A DNA stretch of 53,627 nucleotides from Clostridium sp. UBA3947 (GTDB lineage Bacteria > Bacillota > Clostridia > Clostridiales > Clostridiaceae): NCBI GenBank assembly GCA_002385545.1, contig DGDR01000066.1:1-53627 (forward strand), read 5' to 3'. The notes beneath the pieces were generated by a model. That model saw nothing but the letters and a program-made list of their open reading frames with translations. It made no database searches and was not told the origin of the DNA. The position numbers were made by a program, and so were the translations under genes. Every line of letters starts with the position of its first letter. Position 1 is the first letter of the stretch. Below, piece by piece: positions 41,815-50,413 of the stretch.

Positions 41815-41930
41815 TATGCTGCCTCCTTATTAAACCGTTACTATGTCTAAACTATAGCTATTTGTTACAACTTACTTTTGAATGGGAGCATTTATGCAAA
41901 TAACTTTAGTTGATAGCTAAAAATAGTCTG

Positions 41931-41970
41931 TATAATTTAAAAGAGGCTCCTTATAAAAGTTCGGCCTCTT
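41931..41970 (-). terminator. Terminator of spo0A
   Basis: AAGAGGC (41941-41947) pairs with GCCTCTT (41964-41970) around a 16-base loop, 16 bases past the spo0A stop. The minus-strand tail TTAAATTATA is only moderately T-rich. Confidence 0.65.
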
Positions 41971-41986
41971 AAAAAATATTTAACAT

Positions 41987-42799
41987 TTAACTAACTTTAT
42001 TTTTAAGTCTCAATTTATCAGCTACCATAGCTATAAATTCTGAATTTGTTGGCTTACCCTTATCGTTATGAATAGTATAACCAAATAACTTATTAATAGT
42101 CTCAACTTGACCTCTACCCCATGCCACTTCAATAGCATGTCTAATGGCTCTTTCTACTCTGCTGGCAGTAGTATTATACTTTCTAGCAATTGAAGGATAT
42201 AATTCCTTAGTTACTGCTGATAATAATTCTATATCATTTACAACCATAGTTATAGCTTCTCTTAAGTACATATATCCTTTAATATGTGCAGGAACACCAA
42301 TTTCATGTATAATATTTGTTATCTCTGTCTCTAAATCCATAGGCTCCTTATGAGACACTCTCACTTCTCTAGGTTCATCAACAGAAATTGTTCTCTTTAC
42401 TTCATCGCTAGAAATTGTATTATTAAATAATTGTCTAATTCTCTTGGTAAATACATCCATATCAAAAGGCTTAATTACATAATAATCTGCACCAAGAGTT
42501 ATAGCTCTTTGAGTTATTTTGTCTTGTCCCACTGCTGACAAAACAATAATTCTTGGTTTTGGATCTAAATCCATAGCATTTAATTTTTCTAAAACACCAA
42601 GTCCATCTAAGTGAGGCATAATAATGTCTAACACAATTAAATCTGGCTTGTGTTCTGAAATCAACTTAATTGCCTCAATTCCATCCTTTGCAATACCCGT
42701 AACAATGATATCTCTTTGATTTGCTAAGTAATCATTTAAAATGTTACAAAATTCCTTATTATCATCGGCTATAAGCACTGATATTTTAGATTCTTCCAT
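41987..42799 (-). CDS. spo0A: Sporulation master response regulator Spo0A
   Basis: This transcription factor commits the cell to sporulation when phosphorylated. The 270-residue product has a receiver domain (about 1-125) with the acidic pocket D12/D13, the phosphoacceptor D58 in IVLDIIMPHLDG, the switch residue in VLSAVGQ and K110 in VIKPFDMD. The C-terminal Spo0A-type DNA-binding domain includes SIARKYNTTASRVERAIRHA and GRGQVETINKLFGY. AGGAGATTAAAA directly precedes the ATG at 42799; an upstream TTG start was rejected. The gene has a sigma-H promoter whose -10 overlaps an 0A box, so it should be autoregulated. It follows spoIVB, the standard order. Confidence 0.98.
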   Translation of the reverse strand: MEESKISVLIADDNKEFCNILNDYLANQRDIIVTGIAKDGIEAIKLISEHKPDLIVLDIIMPHLDGLGVLEKLNAMDLDPKPRIIVLSAVGQDKITQRAITLGADYYVIKPFDMDVFTKRIRQLFNNTISSDEVKRTISVDEPREVRVSHKEPMDLETEITNIIHEIGVPAHIKGYMYLREAITMVVNDIELLSAVTKELYPSIARKYNTTASRVERAIRHAIEVAWGRGQVETINKLFGYTIHNDKGKPTNSEFIAMVADKLRLKNKVS

Positions 42800-42846
42800 T
42801 TTTAATCTCCTTTCAATACTTGATTCCATATCTTAACAAATAACTA

Positions 42847-42873
42847 ATTCGACAAAGTTAAAAAAATTCCTTC
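42847..42873 (-). promoter_or_regulatory. Sigma-H promoter of spo0A with overlapping 0A box
   Basis: On the minus strand GAAGGAATT (42865-42873) matches the sigma-H -35 pattern RnAGGAWWW. After an 11-base spacer GTCGAAT (42847-42853) matches the -10 pattern RnnGAAT. TGTCGAA (42848-42854), a perfect Spo0A-binding 0A box, overlaps the -10. The start codon is 47 bases downstream. Confidence 0.82.
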
Positions 42874-42931
42874 TAGTTAAAGAAAAAAAATGTGTAAAAT
42901 TTATCCATTTTTTTATTTTTAAATATTCTTC

Positions 42932-42959
42932 AAAAAAGCCGTCTTTTTCAAGACAGCTT
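42932..42959 (-). terminator. Terminator of spoIVB
   Basis: AAGCCGTCTT (42936-42945) pairs with AAGACAGCTT (42950-42959) with one G-T pair and a 4-base loop. The minus-strand T tract follows directly (42932-42937). The stop codon of spoIVB is 6 bases upstream. Confidence 0.88.
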
Positions 42960-42965
42960 TCTCGC

Positions 42966-44195
42966 TTATTCCAATATCTTAGAGTCTTTTAACATCCATT
43001 CAATATAAATGCCATAGCCTGTGTCTGGCTTATTTATTAGCACATGTGTCACAGCCCCAACTATTTTATTGTTTTGGATAATAGGACTACCGCTCATTCC
43101 TTGTACAATACCACCAGTCTTTTCTAAAAGCTCTGGATCTGTAACCTTAATAATCATACTCTTAGGTCCTGGCTTATCCTGATTCAATAATTTCTCTATT
43201 TTAATATCATAAAACTTTGGCCCTCTCTCATCTAAGGTTGTAATTATTTGAGCATCTCCTTCTTTTATTTCATCTCTTAAGGCTATTTTCATAGGTTTGA
43301 TCTTATGATTTTTTATTATACTCTTATCAGCTTTTCCAAAGATACCACACCCAGTATTATCCGTTACCTGACCAATGCTTTTATCTTCATTAATAAAGAT
43401 TCCCTTTAACTCACCAGGCGTTCCTCTACTACCTTTTCTAATATTAATTATAGATGATGCCACAAGATCACCTTTATCTACCTTTAATATTGTACCTGTG
43501 TCTACATCCGTAATTGGATGACCAAGTGCTGCAAAATAACCGGTTTTACTATCATAAAATGTCAAGGTACCAACTCCTGCAGTAGAATCTCGAACCCATA
43601 AACCTACTTTATACTTGTTTTCTTTTGAAGCCTTCACTGGCTTAACTATTTTTGGTAAAGTATGTCCTTTTCTTTCTAATTCTATTTTTATTTCTTTTCC
43701 TCCACAATTATTAATAGTTTCTGATAACATTTCTGCACTTTTTATGGTTTTTCCATCAACAGTTAAGATACTATCTCCTACCATAATACCACTTTGTGCC
43801 GCAGGACTTGATACCTTTTTACCATCAACCTCTATATCACTCAAAGCAACTACTAATACACCCTTTGTGCTTAATTTCACTCCAATACTAGTACCACCAG
43901 GATATAAGCTAATATCTGGTACTCTTTTTACATTTACAGATTTCACTGGAAATAGGCCTAGAAATTTTACATTCATTTTATATTCATTTTTTACTTTTTT
44001 CCCACTATCCACTAAGGCAGTGGGAATATTCTCCTTTTCATATATCTGAAAGACATAATTAGATTTTACATCTTCCTTCATACGTATAAATATAGTATCA
44101 GGAATATCTTTTATGGAAAAAATTAATGCTAAAATTAGGAGTATCAGAGGAGTTAAAATATACATTATTTTTTTATAATTTTTTCCACCCATCAT
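42966..44195 (-). CDS. spoIVB: SpoIVB serine peptidase (sigma-K checkpoint)
   Basis: SpoIVB is secreted by the forespore and triggers processing of pro-sigma-K in Bacillus; in clostridia its role is less settled. The 409-residue product has an N-terminal membrane anchor (about 9-28), a PDZ domain (about 100-180, with SGIMVGDSILTVDGKTI), and the S55 peptidase domain with H226 (ALGHPITDVDTG), D353 and the nucleophile S368 in QGMSGSPI. All three catalytic residues are present. GGAGGTTAAA precedes the ATG. It is followed by its own terminator and then by spo0A, the invariant neighbour in endospore formers. Confidence 0.97.
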   Translation of the reverse strand: MMGGKNYKKIMYILTPLILLILALIFSIKDIPDTIFIRMKEDVKSNYVFQIYEKENIPTALVDSGKKVKNEYKMNVKFLGLFPVKSVNVKRVPDISLYPGGTSIGVKLSTKGVLVVALSDIEVDGKKVSSPAAQSGIMVGDSILTVDGKTIKSAEMLSETINNCGGKEIKIELERKGHTLPKIVKPVKASKENKYKVGLWVRDSTAGVGTLTFYDSKTGYFAALGHPITDVDTGTILKVDKGDLVASSIINIRKGSRGTPGELKGIFINEDKSIGQVTDNTGCGIFGKADKSIIKNHKIKPMKIALRDEIKEGDAQIITTLDERGPKFYDIKIEKLLNQDKPGPKSMIIKVTDPELLEKTGGIVQGMSGSPIIQNNKIVGAVTHVLINKPDTGYGIYIEWMLKDSKILE

Positions 44196-44413
44196 TTTAA
44201 CCTCCTTTTTCTTACAGCTATTGATATCGGCAAATCTATACTACCATACTATTATTTATTATCTTGTAAGTCCTTTTCATTGTCTTTGATTTTAAGTTTC
44301 CCGATTTAGAAATTTGTTATGCTATAATATCTCTTCATTCAAATCCAAAACTTTAAATTCAATGAACAAATATCATTAACATTTATCACATTCTATTACA
44401 TAAAGGAAATAAA
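44196..44413. other. Non-coding region upstream of spoIVB
   Basis: The 323-bp gap between recN and spoIVB contains the recN terminator at its recN side and about 218 bp with no gene. AT-rich stretches and a CATAACA near 44316 could belong to a forespore (sigma-G/F) promoter, but no convincing -35/-10 pair was found. Confidence 0.4.
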
Positions 44414-44456
44414 AAAGAATAAAATCATAGTAAAAAGAACTATGACTTTATTCTTT
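44410..44456 (-). terminator. Terminator of the folD-recN operon
   Basis: AAAGAATAAAATCATAGT (44414-44431) pairs with ACTATGACTTTATTCTTT (44439-44456): 18 positions with one mismatch and a 7-base loop, followed on the minus strand by TTTTATTTCC. It lies about 60 bases past the recN stop. Confidence 0.88.
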
Positions 44457-44518
44457 CAAATATCTATTAAATTATGTATATTTTTAATTAGTTATACAGG
44501 ACTTTCTTGTATTTCAAA

Positions 44519-46243
44519 TTAAACAGCAGAATTCTCAGGTTTTAGTGAACTTGAAATAACTTTTTTTAAACCATTTGCCATTTCTACTAGTTGTTTCGAA
44601 TTATTAATTGTTATTTCTGTTACTTCTATACCACCAATCATGCGGCTAATTTCCTCAATTTTCTCTTCTACTGTAAGCTTCTTAACATTTGTGTAGGTTT
44701 TATTATCAATTACTTCTTTATAAACTCTATAATGTACATCAGACATTGTAGCTATCTGCGGCAAATGTGATATACAGAAAACCTGATGCTTACAGGAAAT
44801 TAGATACATCTTTTCGGCTACCTTTTGAGCTATGGTACCGCTAATACCAGTATCAATTTCATCAAATATTACGGTAGGTATCATATCTCTATCAATAAAT
44901 ACTGTTTTTAAAGATAACATAATCCTAGACAATTCTCCACCAGATGCAACTTTATCAAGTGGTTTTAAGGGTTCACCAGGATTAGTGGAAATTAGAAACT
45001 GCACCTTGTCAAAGCCATTGCTTTTTAACTGCATCTCCTTGTCCACTTTAATCTTAAAGGTACTTTTTGCCATTCCCACATCCGTTAATTGCTCTTTTAT
45101 TTTTTCTTCAAGGATTAATGCATTTTCTTGTCTTATATGATGTATTTTCTCTGCTATTTCCCTACATTTAGCTTCCACACTAGATCTTTCTTTAGTTAAT
45201 CTACTAATAATTTCATCTCTATTTATTATATCTTCATATTGCTCTTCCAATTTAATTTTATATTCTAAAATACTTTCTATGGTTTCACCATACTTTTTCT
45301 TCATTCTTCCAATTTCATAAATTCTGCTATTAATCTCTGCTAGTTCATCAGCATCATAATAATAGCTGTCTTTAATAGAACGTAATTCATTTATATTTTG
45401 CTCAATGATAAAATAGGCTTCCTCTAAGCTATCTACAATATTTTTAGCTACTTTAACTTTATCTTGAATGTTTCTTAAATCCTTTATTACTGCATCCAAC
45501 ATATCGTATACAGAAAGACTTGTTTCTATACCATTATACAGCATCTCGTAGCTTTTATTTAACACAGCACTAATTTTCTCTGCATTTGTTAAGACTAATG
45601 CTCTTTCTTCAAGCTCCTTATCTTCTCCTACCTTAAGCTTGGCCTTTTCAATTTCCTCCAATTGAAATTGAAGATAGCTAATAACCTTATCACTTTGTTC
45701 TGAATTTCCTCTAAGCTTTTCAATTTTTGCATCAATTTCACCTAGCATCTGGAAGTGTTTCTTATACTCATTAAGCACTTCTGAAATTAACTCACCGCAA
45801 AAACCGTCTAAATAATATATATGAGTGTTAGGACTTAACAAATTTACATTTTCATGTTGTCCATGAATATCGATTAGGGTTTCAGCAATAGATTTTAATG
45901 CACTTAAAATAATAGATTTTCCATTTACTTTGATAATGCTTCGTCCTGAGCTAAAGCTTTCCCTACTAATTATAAGAATATCATCATATTCGATTTCCAT
46001 ATCATTTAGTACAACCTTGGTGTTTTCTGTATCAATGCTAAATACCGCCTCTACATAAGTGCTTTTTTCACCTGTCCTAATTAAATCCTTATTAAATTTA
46101 CTTCCTAAAACATAGTTAATAGCATCTATTAAAATAGATTTACCTGCTCCAGTTTCTCCTGTAAGTATATTTAAACCTGCATCAAAATTTAAAGAAAGCT
46201 CTTCGATTAAGGCGAATCTCTTTATATTTATTTGTAGAAGCAT
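44519..46243 (-). CDS. recN: DNA repair protein RecN
   Basis: This SMC-like ATPase is recruited early to DNA double-strand breaks. The 574-residue product has Walker A GETGAGKS at 29-36, a long central coiled coil (about 150-370), the ABC signature VASGGELSRIMLSLKT near 435, and Walker B TVIFDEIDTGISG near 460. Length is normal. GGAGGG lies 7 bases before the ATG. It is the last gene of the long folD-to-recN run and is followed by a strong terminator. The 58-bp gap to argR contains a 7-bp hairpin. Confidence 0.97.
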   Translation of the reverse strand: MLLQINIKRFALIEELSLNFDAGLNILTGETGAGKSILIDAINYVLGSKFNKDLIRTGEKSTYVEAVFSIDTENTKVVLNDMEIEYDDILIISRESFSSGRSIIKVNGKSIILSALKSIAETLIDIHGQHENVNLLSPNTHIYYLDGFCGELISEVLNEYKKHFQMLGEIDAKIEKLRGNSEQSDKVISYLQFQLEEIEKAKLKVGEDKELEERALVLTNAEKISAVLNKSYEMLYNGIETSLSVYDMLDAVIKDLRNIQDKVKVAKNIVDSLEEAYFIIEQNINELRSIKDSYYYDADELAEINSRIYEIGRMKKKYGETIESILEYKIKLEEQYEDIINRDEIISRLTKERSSVEAKCREIAEKIHHIRQENALILEEKIKEQLTDVGMAKSTFKIKVDKEMQLKSNGFDKVQFLISTNPGEPLKPLDKVASGGELSRIMLSLKTVFIDRDMIPTVIFDEIDTGISGTIAQKVAEKMYLISCKHQVFCISHLPQIATMSDVHYRVYKEVIDNKTYTNVKKLTVEEKIEEISRMIGGIEVTEITINNSKQLVEMANGLKKVISSSLKPENSAV

Positions 46244-46259
46244 TCAAAACCCTCCAAAT

Positions 46260-46284
46260 GCAACAATTTTATTGCTTTTGTTGC
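46260..46284 (-). repeat. Hairpin between argR and recN
   Basis: GCAACAA (46260-46266) and TTGTTGC (46278-46284) form a 7-bp stem with an 11-base loop, just upstream of the recN ribosome binding site. There is no T tract, so it is more likely an mRNA processing or stability element than a terminator. Confidence 0.45.
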
Positions 46285-46301
46285 TCTTTTTCTATTGTTA
46301 G

Positions 46302-46757
46302 CTACTGATTATTTAATAGCTTTTTAATCTTTTTAACAAGCTCCTGAGCCTTACTTACGCTACGAACAACTATAAAAATAGTATTATCTCCTGCTATGGT
46401 ACCAGCAATTTCATCAAAGTTCAAGGAATCAATGGCTTCTGCTGCTGCCGAAGCAGAACCAGTTATGGTTTTTATTATAACCATATTTTCAACGTTTTCA
46501 ACGTACAACACTGTTTGTGAAAAAATATTTACTAATTTGTTTGATAAAAAGTTTTGCTCTGGGGTTGTAGTCACATATTTGTACTTACCACTATTGGACA
46601 AAACCTTAATTAATTTTAATTCCTTAATGTCTCTTGAAACCGTAGCTTGAGTAACATCCATACCGCATCTTTTTAATTCCTCTGCTAATTCCTCTTGTGT
46701 TTCTATTTCCTTAGAATTTATTATTTCAATAATTTTTGCATGCCGCAAAACCTTCAT
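46302..46757 (-). CDS. argR: Arginine repressor ArgR
   Basis: ArgR is an arginine-sensing hexameric repressor of arginine biosynthesis. The 151-residue product has an N-terminal winged helix (KIIEIINSKEIETQEELAEE, with the recognition helix VTQATVSRDIKELKLIK) and a C-terminal trimerisation and arginine-binding domain (AEAIDSLNFDEIAGTIAGDNTIFIV). The DEIxGTIAGDDTI motif is intact apart from D to N, the usual variant position. It starts 2 bases after the nadK stop, with GGGAG inside nadK. Its place between nadK and recN is the standard Firmicute order; no arginine gene is in the window. Confidence 0.97.
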   Translation of the reverse strand: MKVLRHAKIIEIINSKEIETQEELAEELKRCGMDVTQATVSRDIKELKLIKVLSNSGKYKYVTTTPEQNFLSNKLVNIFSQTVLYVENVENMVIIKTITGSASAAAEAIDSLNFDEIAGTIAGDNTIFIVVRSVSKAQELVKKIKKLLNNQ

Positions 46758-46759
46758 AC

Positions 46760-47614
46760 TTACTCTCCCTTACAATTTATTTCTCTCGTTCTCCAAATAA
46801 TTTTATCTCTTAACACATTAAAATAATCATAATTATTTAATCGTACTAGCTTACATTTATACCCAGATTCAGTGATTCTTATACATACATCTGCATGTAA
46901 TTTTAAATATTCTTGGCCATCTATGGTTAAAAAAGCACTTTCCTTCCAATCCTTTATTCTAACTTCTATTATAGATTTAGGATCTAATATAATAGGTCTT
47001 AAACCAGGTGATTGAGGACAAATTGGAACGATTTCTATAAGATTCAATGTAGGATATATAATCGGCCCACCGGCAGATAAAGCATAGGCAGTAGATCCAG
47101 TAGGTGTTGATGCTATTACCCCATCTGCACTAAATTCTGCGTATAACTTACCATCAACCATAATTTCATATTTCATCATTCTTGCCAAGGCACCTTTGGC
47201 TAAAACAATATCATTAAGAGATGTACATTTTAAATTTTTGTCGCCTCCAGTAATCTCACAGCTTAGTAGCATTCTTTCTTCAACTTGAAAGTTTTGATTT
47301 TTTATTTCAACCAAGGCTTTTTCTAACTCATGCTTTTCAACACTAGCTAGAAAACCCAAATTACCAATGTTTACGCCAAATATTGGTATATCATAATCGT
47401 ACAACATTCTCCCCATTCGTATAATTGTTCCATCTCCACCAAGGGTAATCATCATTTGAATCTTTTTTAAGAGCTCTTGATCCTTGGCCTGAGCATCTTG
47501 AACAATTATTATTTCACTATCTTGAAATACTTTTCTTACACAAACTTCTACATCCTTGAGAATGGTACCGTTTATATCCTTGGAACTGTTGATATTTAAA
47601 CCTATATACTTCAT
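46760..47614 (-). CDS. nadK: NAD kinase
   Basis: This enzyme phosphorylates NAD to NADP. The 284-residue product has the GGDGT motif at 59-63 (ITLGGDGTIIRMGR), GNLGFLAS near 83, SLNDIVLAKG, and the NAD-binding SADGVIASTPTGSTAYALSA segment with the conserved GGP after it. Length is typical for the clostridial enzyme. GGAGGT lies 5 bases before the ATG. It lies in the folD-recN run between tlyA and argR, with a 47-bp gap after tlyA and 2 bp before argR. Confidence 0.97.
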   Translation of the reverse strand: MKYIGLNINSSKDINGTILKDVEVCVRKVFQDSEIIIVQDAQAKDQELLKKIQMMITLGGDGTIIRMGRMLYDYDIPIFGVNIGNLGFLASVEKHELEKALVEIKNQNFQVEERMLLSCEITGGDKNLKCTSLNDIVLAKGALARMMKYEIMVDGKLYAEFSADGVIASTPTGSTAYALSAGGPIIYPTLNLIEIVPICPQSPGLRPIILDPKSIIEVRIKDWKESAFLTIDGQEYLKLHADVCIRITESGYKCKLVRLNNYDYFNVLRDKIIWRTREINCKGE

Positions 47615-47661
47615 TATACCTCCTAGAATTCGTCCAATTAATCTTTCTTATGTCAAATGCT

Positions 47662-48474
47662 CTAATCTAAATCATTATGAGATGCTTCAACAATGTCATC
47701 GATTAAGTCCTCACATAAGTTTATATTTTCAACATCACCTTTTTTCAAGTATATCAAATACTCAATATTCCCTTCTGGCCCTTTGATTGGAGAATAATCT
47801 AGGCCTATAATACTAAACTTCTCTTGCATTGCATAATTTACTACATTGTTTATTACTTCCTTATGGGTACTTTTTTCTCTGACAACGCCTTTTTTCCCAA
47901 CCTTTTCTCTTCCCGCTTCAAATTGTGGCTTAATTAGAGCAATAATTTCACCTGATTCCTTTAACAATGCTTTTACAGCCGGTAACACCTTAGTTAAAGA
48001 TATAAATGAAACATCTATGGAAGCAAAATCACATAGTTCCTGTAAGTCTTCAGGTTTCACATATCTAATATTAGTCCTTTCCATAGAAACTACTCTAGGA
48101 TCTATTCTTAACTTCCATGCAAATTGACCATATCCTACATCTATTGCGTACACCTTTGCTGCTCCATTTTGTAGCATACAGTCTGTAAAGCCTCCAGTAG
48201 ATGCACCTATATCCATACAAGTCTTACCTGCTAATTGAATGTTAAATGTTTTTATGGCCTTTTCTAATTTATATCCACCACGGCTTACATAGGGCATTGT
48301 ATTGCCTTTAAATTCTATAGAGTTATCTTTTTTTACAATATGTCCACATTTAGTAATCTTAATACCATTTACGTAAATATCCCCTGACATTATTGCTGCC
48401 CTAGCTTTTTCCCTGGATTGGAACATACCTTTTTCAACAAGTAATAAATCTAATCTCTCTTTAGTATTGCTCAT
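47662..48474 (-). CDS. tlyA: TlyA-family rRNA 2'-O-methyltransferase
   Basis: The 270-residue product has an N-terminal S4 RNA-binding domain (about 6-65, RLDLLLVEKGMFQSREKARA) joined to a Rossmann methyltransferase domain with the SAM motif CMDIGASTGGFTDCML near 86-101. This is the TlyA/YqxC architecture; TlyA methylates 2'-hydroxyls of cytidines in ribosomal RNA and was first called a hemolysin. KAMP-type catalytic positions look conserved (K in GGYKLEKA, D in SIDVSFIS). AAGGAG lies before the ATG, inside the dxs end, with 2 bases between the genes. The precise rRNA target in this organism is not known. Confidence 0.93.
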   Translation of the reverse strand: MSNTKERLDLLLVEKGMFQSREKARAAIMSGDIYVNGIKITKCGHIVKKDNSIEFKGNTMPYVSRGGYKLEKAIKTFNIQLAGKTCMDIGASTGGFTDCMLQNGAAKVYAIDVGYGQFAWKLRIDPRVVSMERTNIRYVKPEDLQELCDFASIDVSFISLTKVLPAVKALLKESGEIIALIKPQFEAGREKVGKKGVVREKSTHKEVINNVVNYAMQEKFSIIGLDYSPIKGPEGNIEYLIYLKKGDVENINLCEDLIDDIVEASHNDLD

Positions 48475-48476
48475 CT

Positions 48477-50351
48477 TTAACTCCTTTTATAAAATCTAGC
48501 TAATATACTTTTTGCAATTCCTTTAGGATCTAAGCCTAACAATGAATACAATAAGTCAGGACTTCCTTGTTGAATAAAACTATCCTTATATCCTAAATTT
48601 AGAATTTCAATATTATTCTTATTATTATTGCATATATAACTTAATACCAAAGAGCCAAAGCCTCCGTTGATAACATTATCTTCAATAGTAACAATTTTAT
48701 AACCTTTTTCGCTTAAATCATCAAGCAAATCATAGTCTAAAGGCTTAACACTGTAAGCATTAACTACAGAAACAGCTATACCTTCCTCTTCCAGTATTTT
48801 CGCCGCTAGCAAAGCATGGCTAACCATTTTACCAACTGCTAGTATAGCTATGTCTCCTCCACTTTTCAATACTTCCCATTTACCTAACTCTATCTTTTTC
48901 ACTGCTTCAAGCTGTAAATCCTGTGAATCTCCACCTCTTGGATATCTTATAGCTACTGGTCCTGAATAGTCTATAGCCCACCTTAACATAGTTCTAAGCT
49001 CCTCTGTGCATTTCGGAGCTAATACTGTCATATTCGGTATATGACTTAAAAATGATAGGTCAAATATACCTTGATGTGTTTCGCCGTCTTCTCCAACAAT
49101 TCCTGCTCTATCAACAGCTAATACTACTGGTAATTTATTTATACATACATCATGAACAACTTGGTCATAGGACCGTTGTAAAAATGTTGAATATACAGCA
49201 AATACCGGCTTAGCCCCATCTCTAGCCATACCTGCCGCTAAAGTTACAGCATGCTGTTCAGCTATTCCTACATCAAAAAATCTATCTTTAAATTTTTTTG
49301 CAAATTCTGCTAACCCTGTACCATCCTTCATTGCTGCTGTTATTGCTATAACTTTATCATCTTTTTCTGCAATCTTAACAAGCTCGTCACCAAAAACCTT
49401 AGAGTAAGTATCACCACTTGTAAAGCAAATTTCACCACTATCACAATCGAAGGGACCAATCCCATGGAATTTGTTAGGATTTTTTTCTGCAAAATCATAT
49501 CCCTTTCCTTTTTGAGTGATAGTATGGATTATAACTGGTCCATCAGTATTTTTAGCCAAAGCAAGTACCTTACTTACCTCTTTAATATTATGTCCATCTA
49601 TAGGACCTAAATAGGTTAAACCCATTTCCTCAAAAAGCATTCCTGGTACTATAAATTGCTTTATACTATCTTTAATTTTATTTATACTATTTACTACACC
49701 CTTACCTAAAGGGCTCTTAAGCATGGTAGAATTAAACTCATTTTTAAGTTTAGTATAGCTCGGTCCTACTCTTAATTGACTGAGGTAGGTAGATATTCCT
49801 CCAACGTTGTTGGCAATTGACATCTGGTTATCATTTAATACTATAATTATTTTTGTCTTTCTATCTCCAACATCATTTAGAGCTTCCATAGCCATACCGC
49901 CAGTCAAGGCACCATCTCCGATAACTGCGACTATGCAATAATCTTCCTTTTTCAAATCTCTAACTCTTGCCATACCTAAGGCTGCAGAAATAGATGTACT
50001 GCTATGTCCCGTTTTAAACATATCATAGGGACTTTCTTCTGGTTTAGGAAAACCACTTAAACCACCATATTGCCTTAGGGTATCAAAAGCTTCCATTCTA
50101 CCTGTTAATACTTTATGGACATAGGATTGATGTCCTACATCCCATATTAATCTATCCTTTTTAAAATCAAAGACATTATATAAGCTTATAGTTAATTCTA
50201 CTACCCCTAGATTTGAAGCTAAATGTCCTCCGTTTTTTGATACCTTCTCTATCAAAAAAGACCTAATTTCCTCGCTTAGTATTTCTAGTTCTGTTAAAGT
50301 CATTTTTTGAATTGCTGTAGGTTCATCAAACTTTCCAAGTATTTTATACAT
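48477..50351 (-). CDS. dxs: 1-deoxy-D-xylulose-5-phosphate synthase
   Basis: This is the first enzyme of the MEP isoprenoid pathway: it condenses pyruvate and glyceraldehyde 3-phosphate with thiamine diphosphate. The 624-residue product has the DXS order of domains: GHQSYVHKVLTGR near 73-85 (active-site His), the ThDP motif GDGALTGG near 145-152 with the partner Asn 20-25 residues on, and the Pyr domain with DVGIAEQHAVTLAAG (catalytic Glu). The ATG at 50351 follows AAGGAAG; a TTG two codons upstream is less well placed. It lies with ispA (downstream steps of isoprenoid synthesis) in the same run. Confidence 0.97.
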   Translation of the reverse strand: MYKILGKFDEPTAIQKMTLTELEILSEEIRSFLIEKVSKNGGHLASNLGVVELTISLYNVFDFKKDRLIWDVGHQSYVHKVLTGRMEAFDTLRQYGGLSGFPKPEESPYDMFKTGHSSTSISAALGMARVRDLKKEDYCIVAVIGDGALTGGMAMEALNDVGDRKTKIIIVLNDNQMSIANNVGGISTYLSQLRVGPSYTKLKNEFNSTMLKSPLGKGVVNSINKIKDSIKQFIVPGMLFEEMGLTYLGPIDGHNIKEVSKVLALAKNTDGPVIIHTITQKGKGYDFAEKNPNKFHGIGPFDCDSGEICFTSGDTYSKVFGDELVKIAEKDDKVIAITAAMKDGTGLAEFAKKFKDRFFDVGIAEQHAVTLAAGMARDGAKPVFAVYSTFLQRSYDQVVHDVCINKLPVVLAVDRAGIVGEDGETHQGIFDLSFLSHIPNMTVLAPKCTEELRTMLRWAIDYSGPVAIRYPRGGDSQDLQLEAVKKIELGKWEVLKSGGDIAILAVGKMVSHALLAAKILEEEGIAVSVVNAYSVKPLDYDLLDDLSEKGYKIVTIEDNVINGGFGSLVLSYICNNNKNNIEILNLGYKDSFIQQGSPDLLYSLLGLDPKGIAKSILARFYKRS

Positions 50352-50413
50352 TATCAAATCTTCCTTCTCGTTTATAAATTTGAAACTCCATCAATTAACT
50401 TTTTTCATTTATA

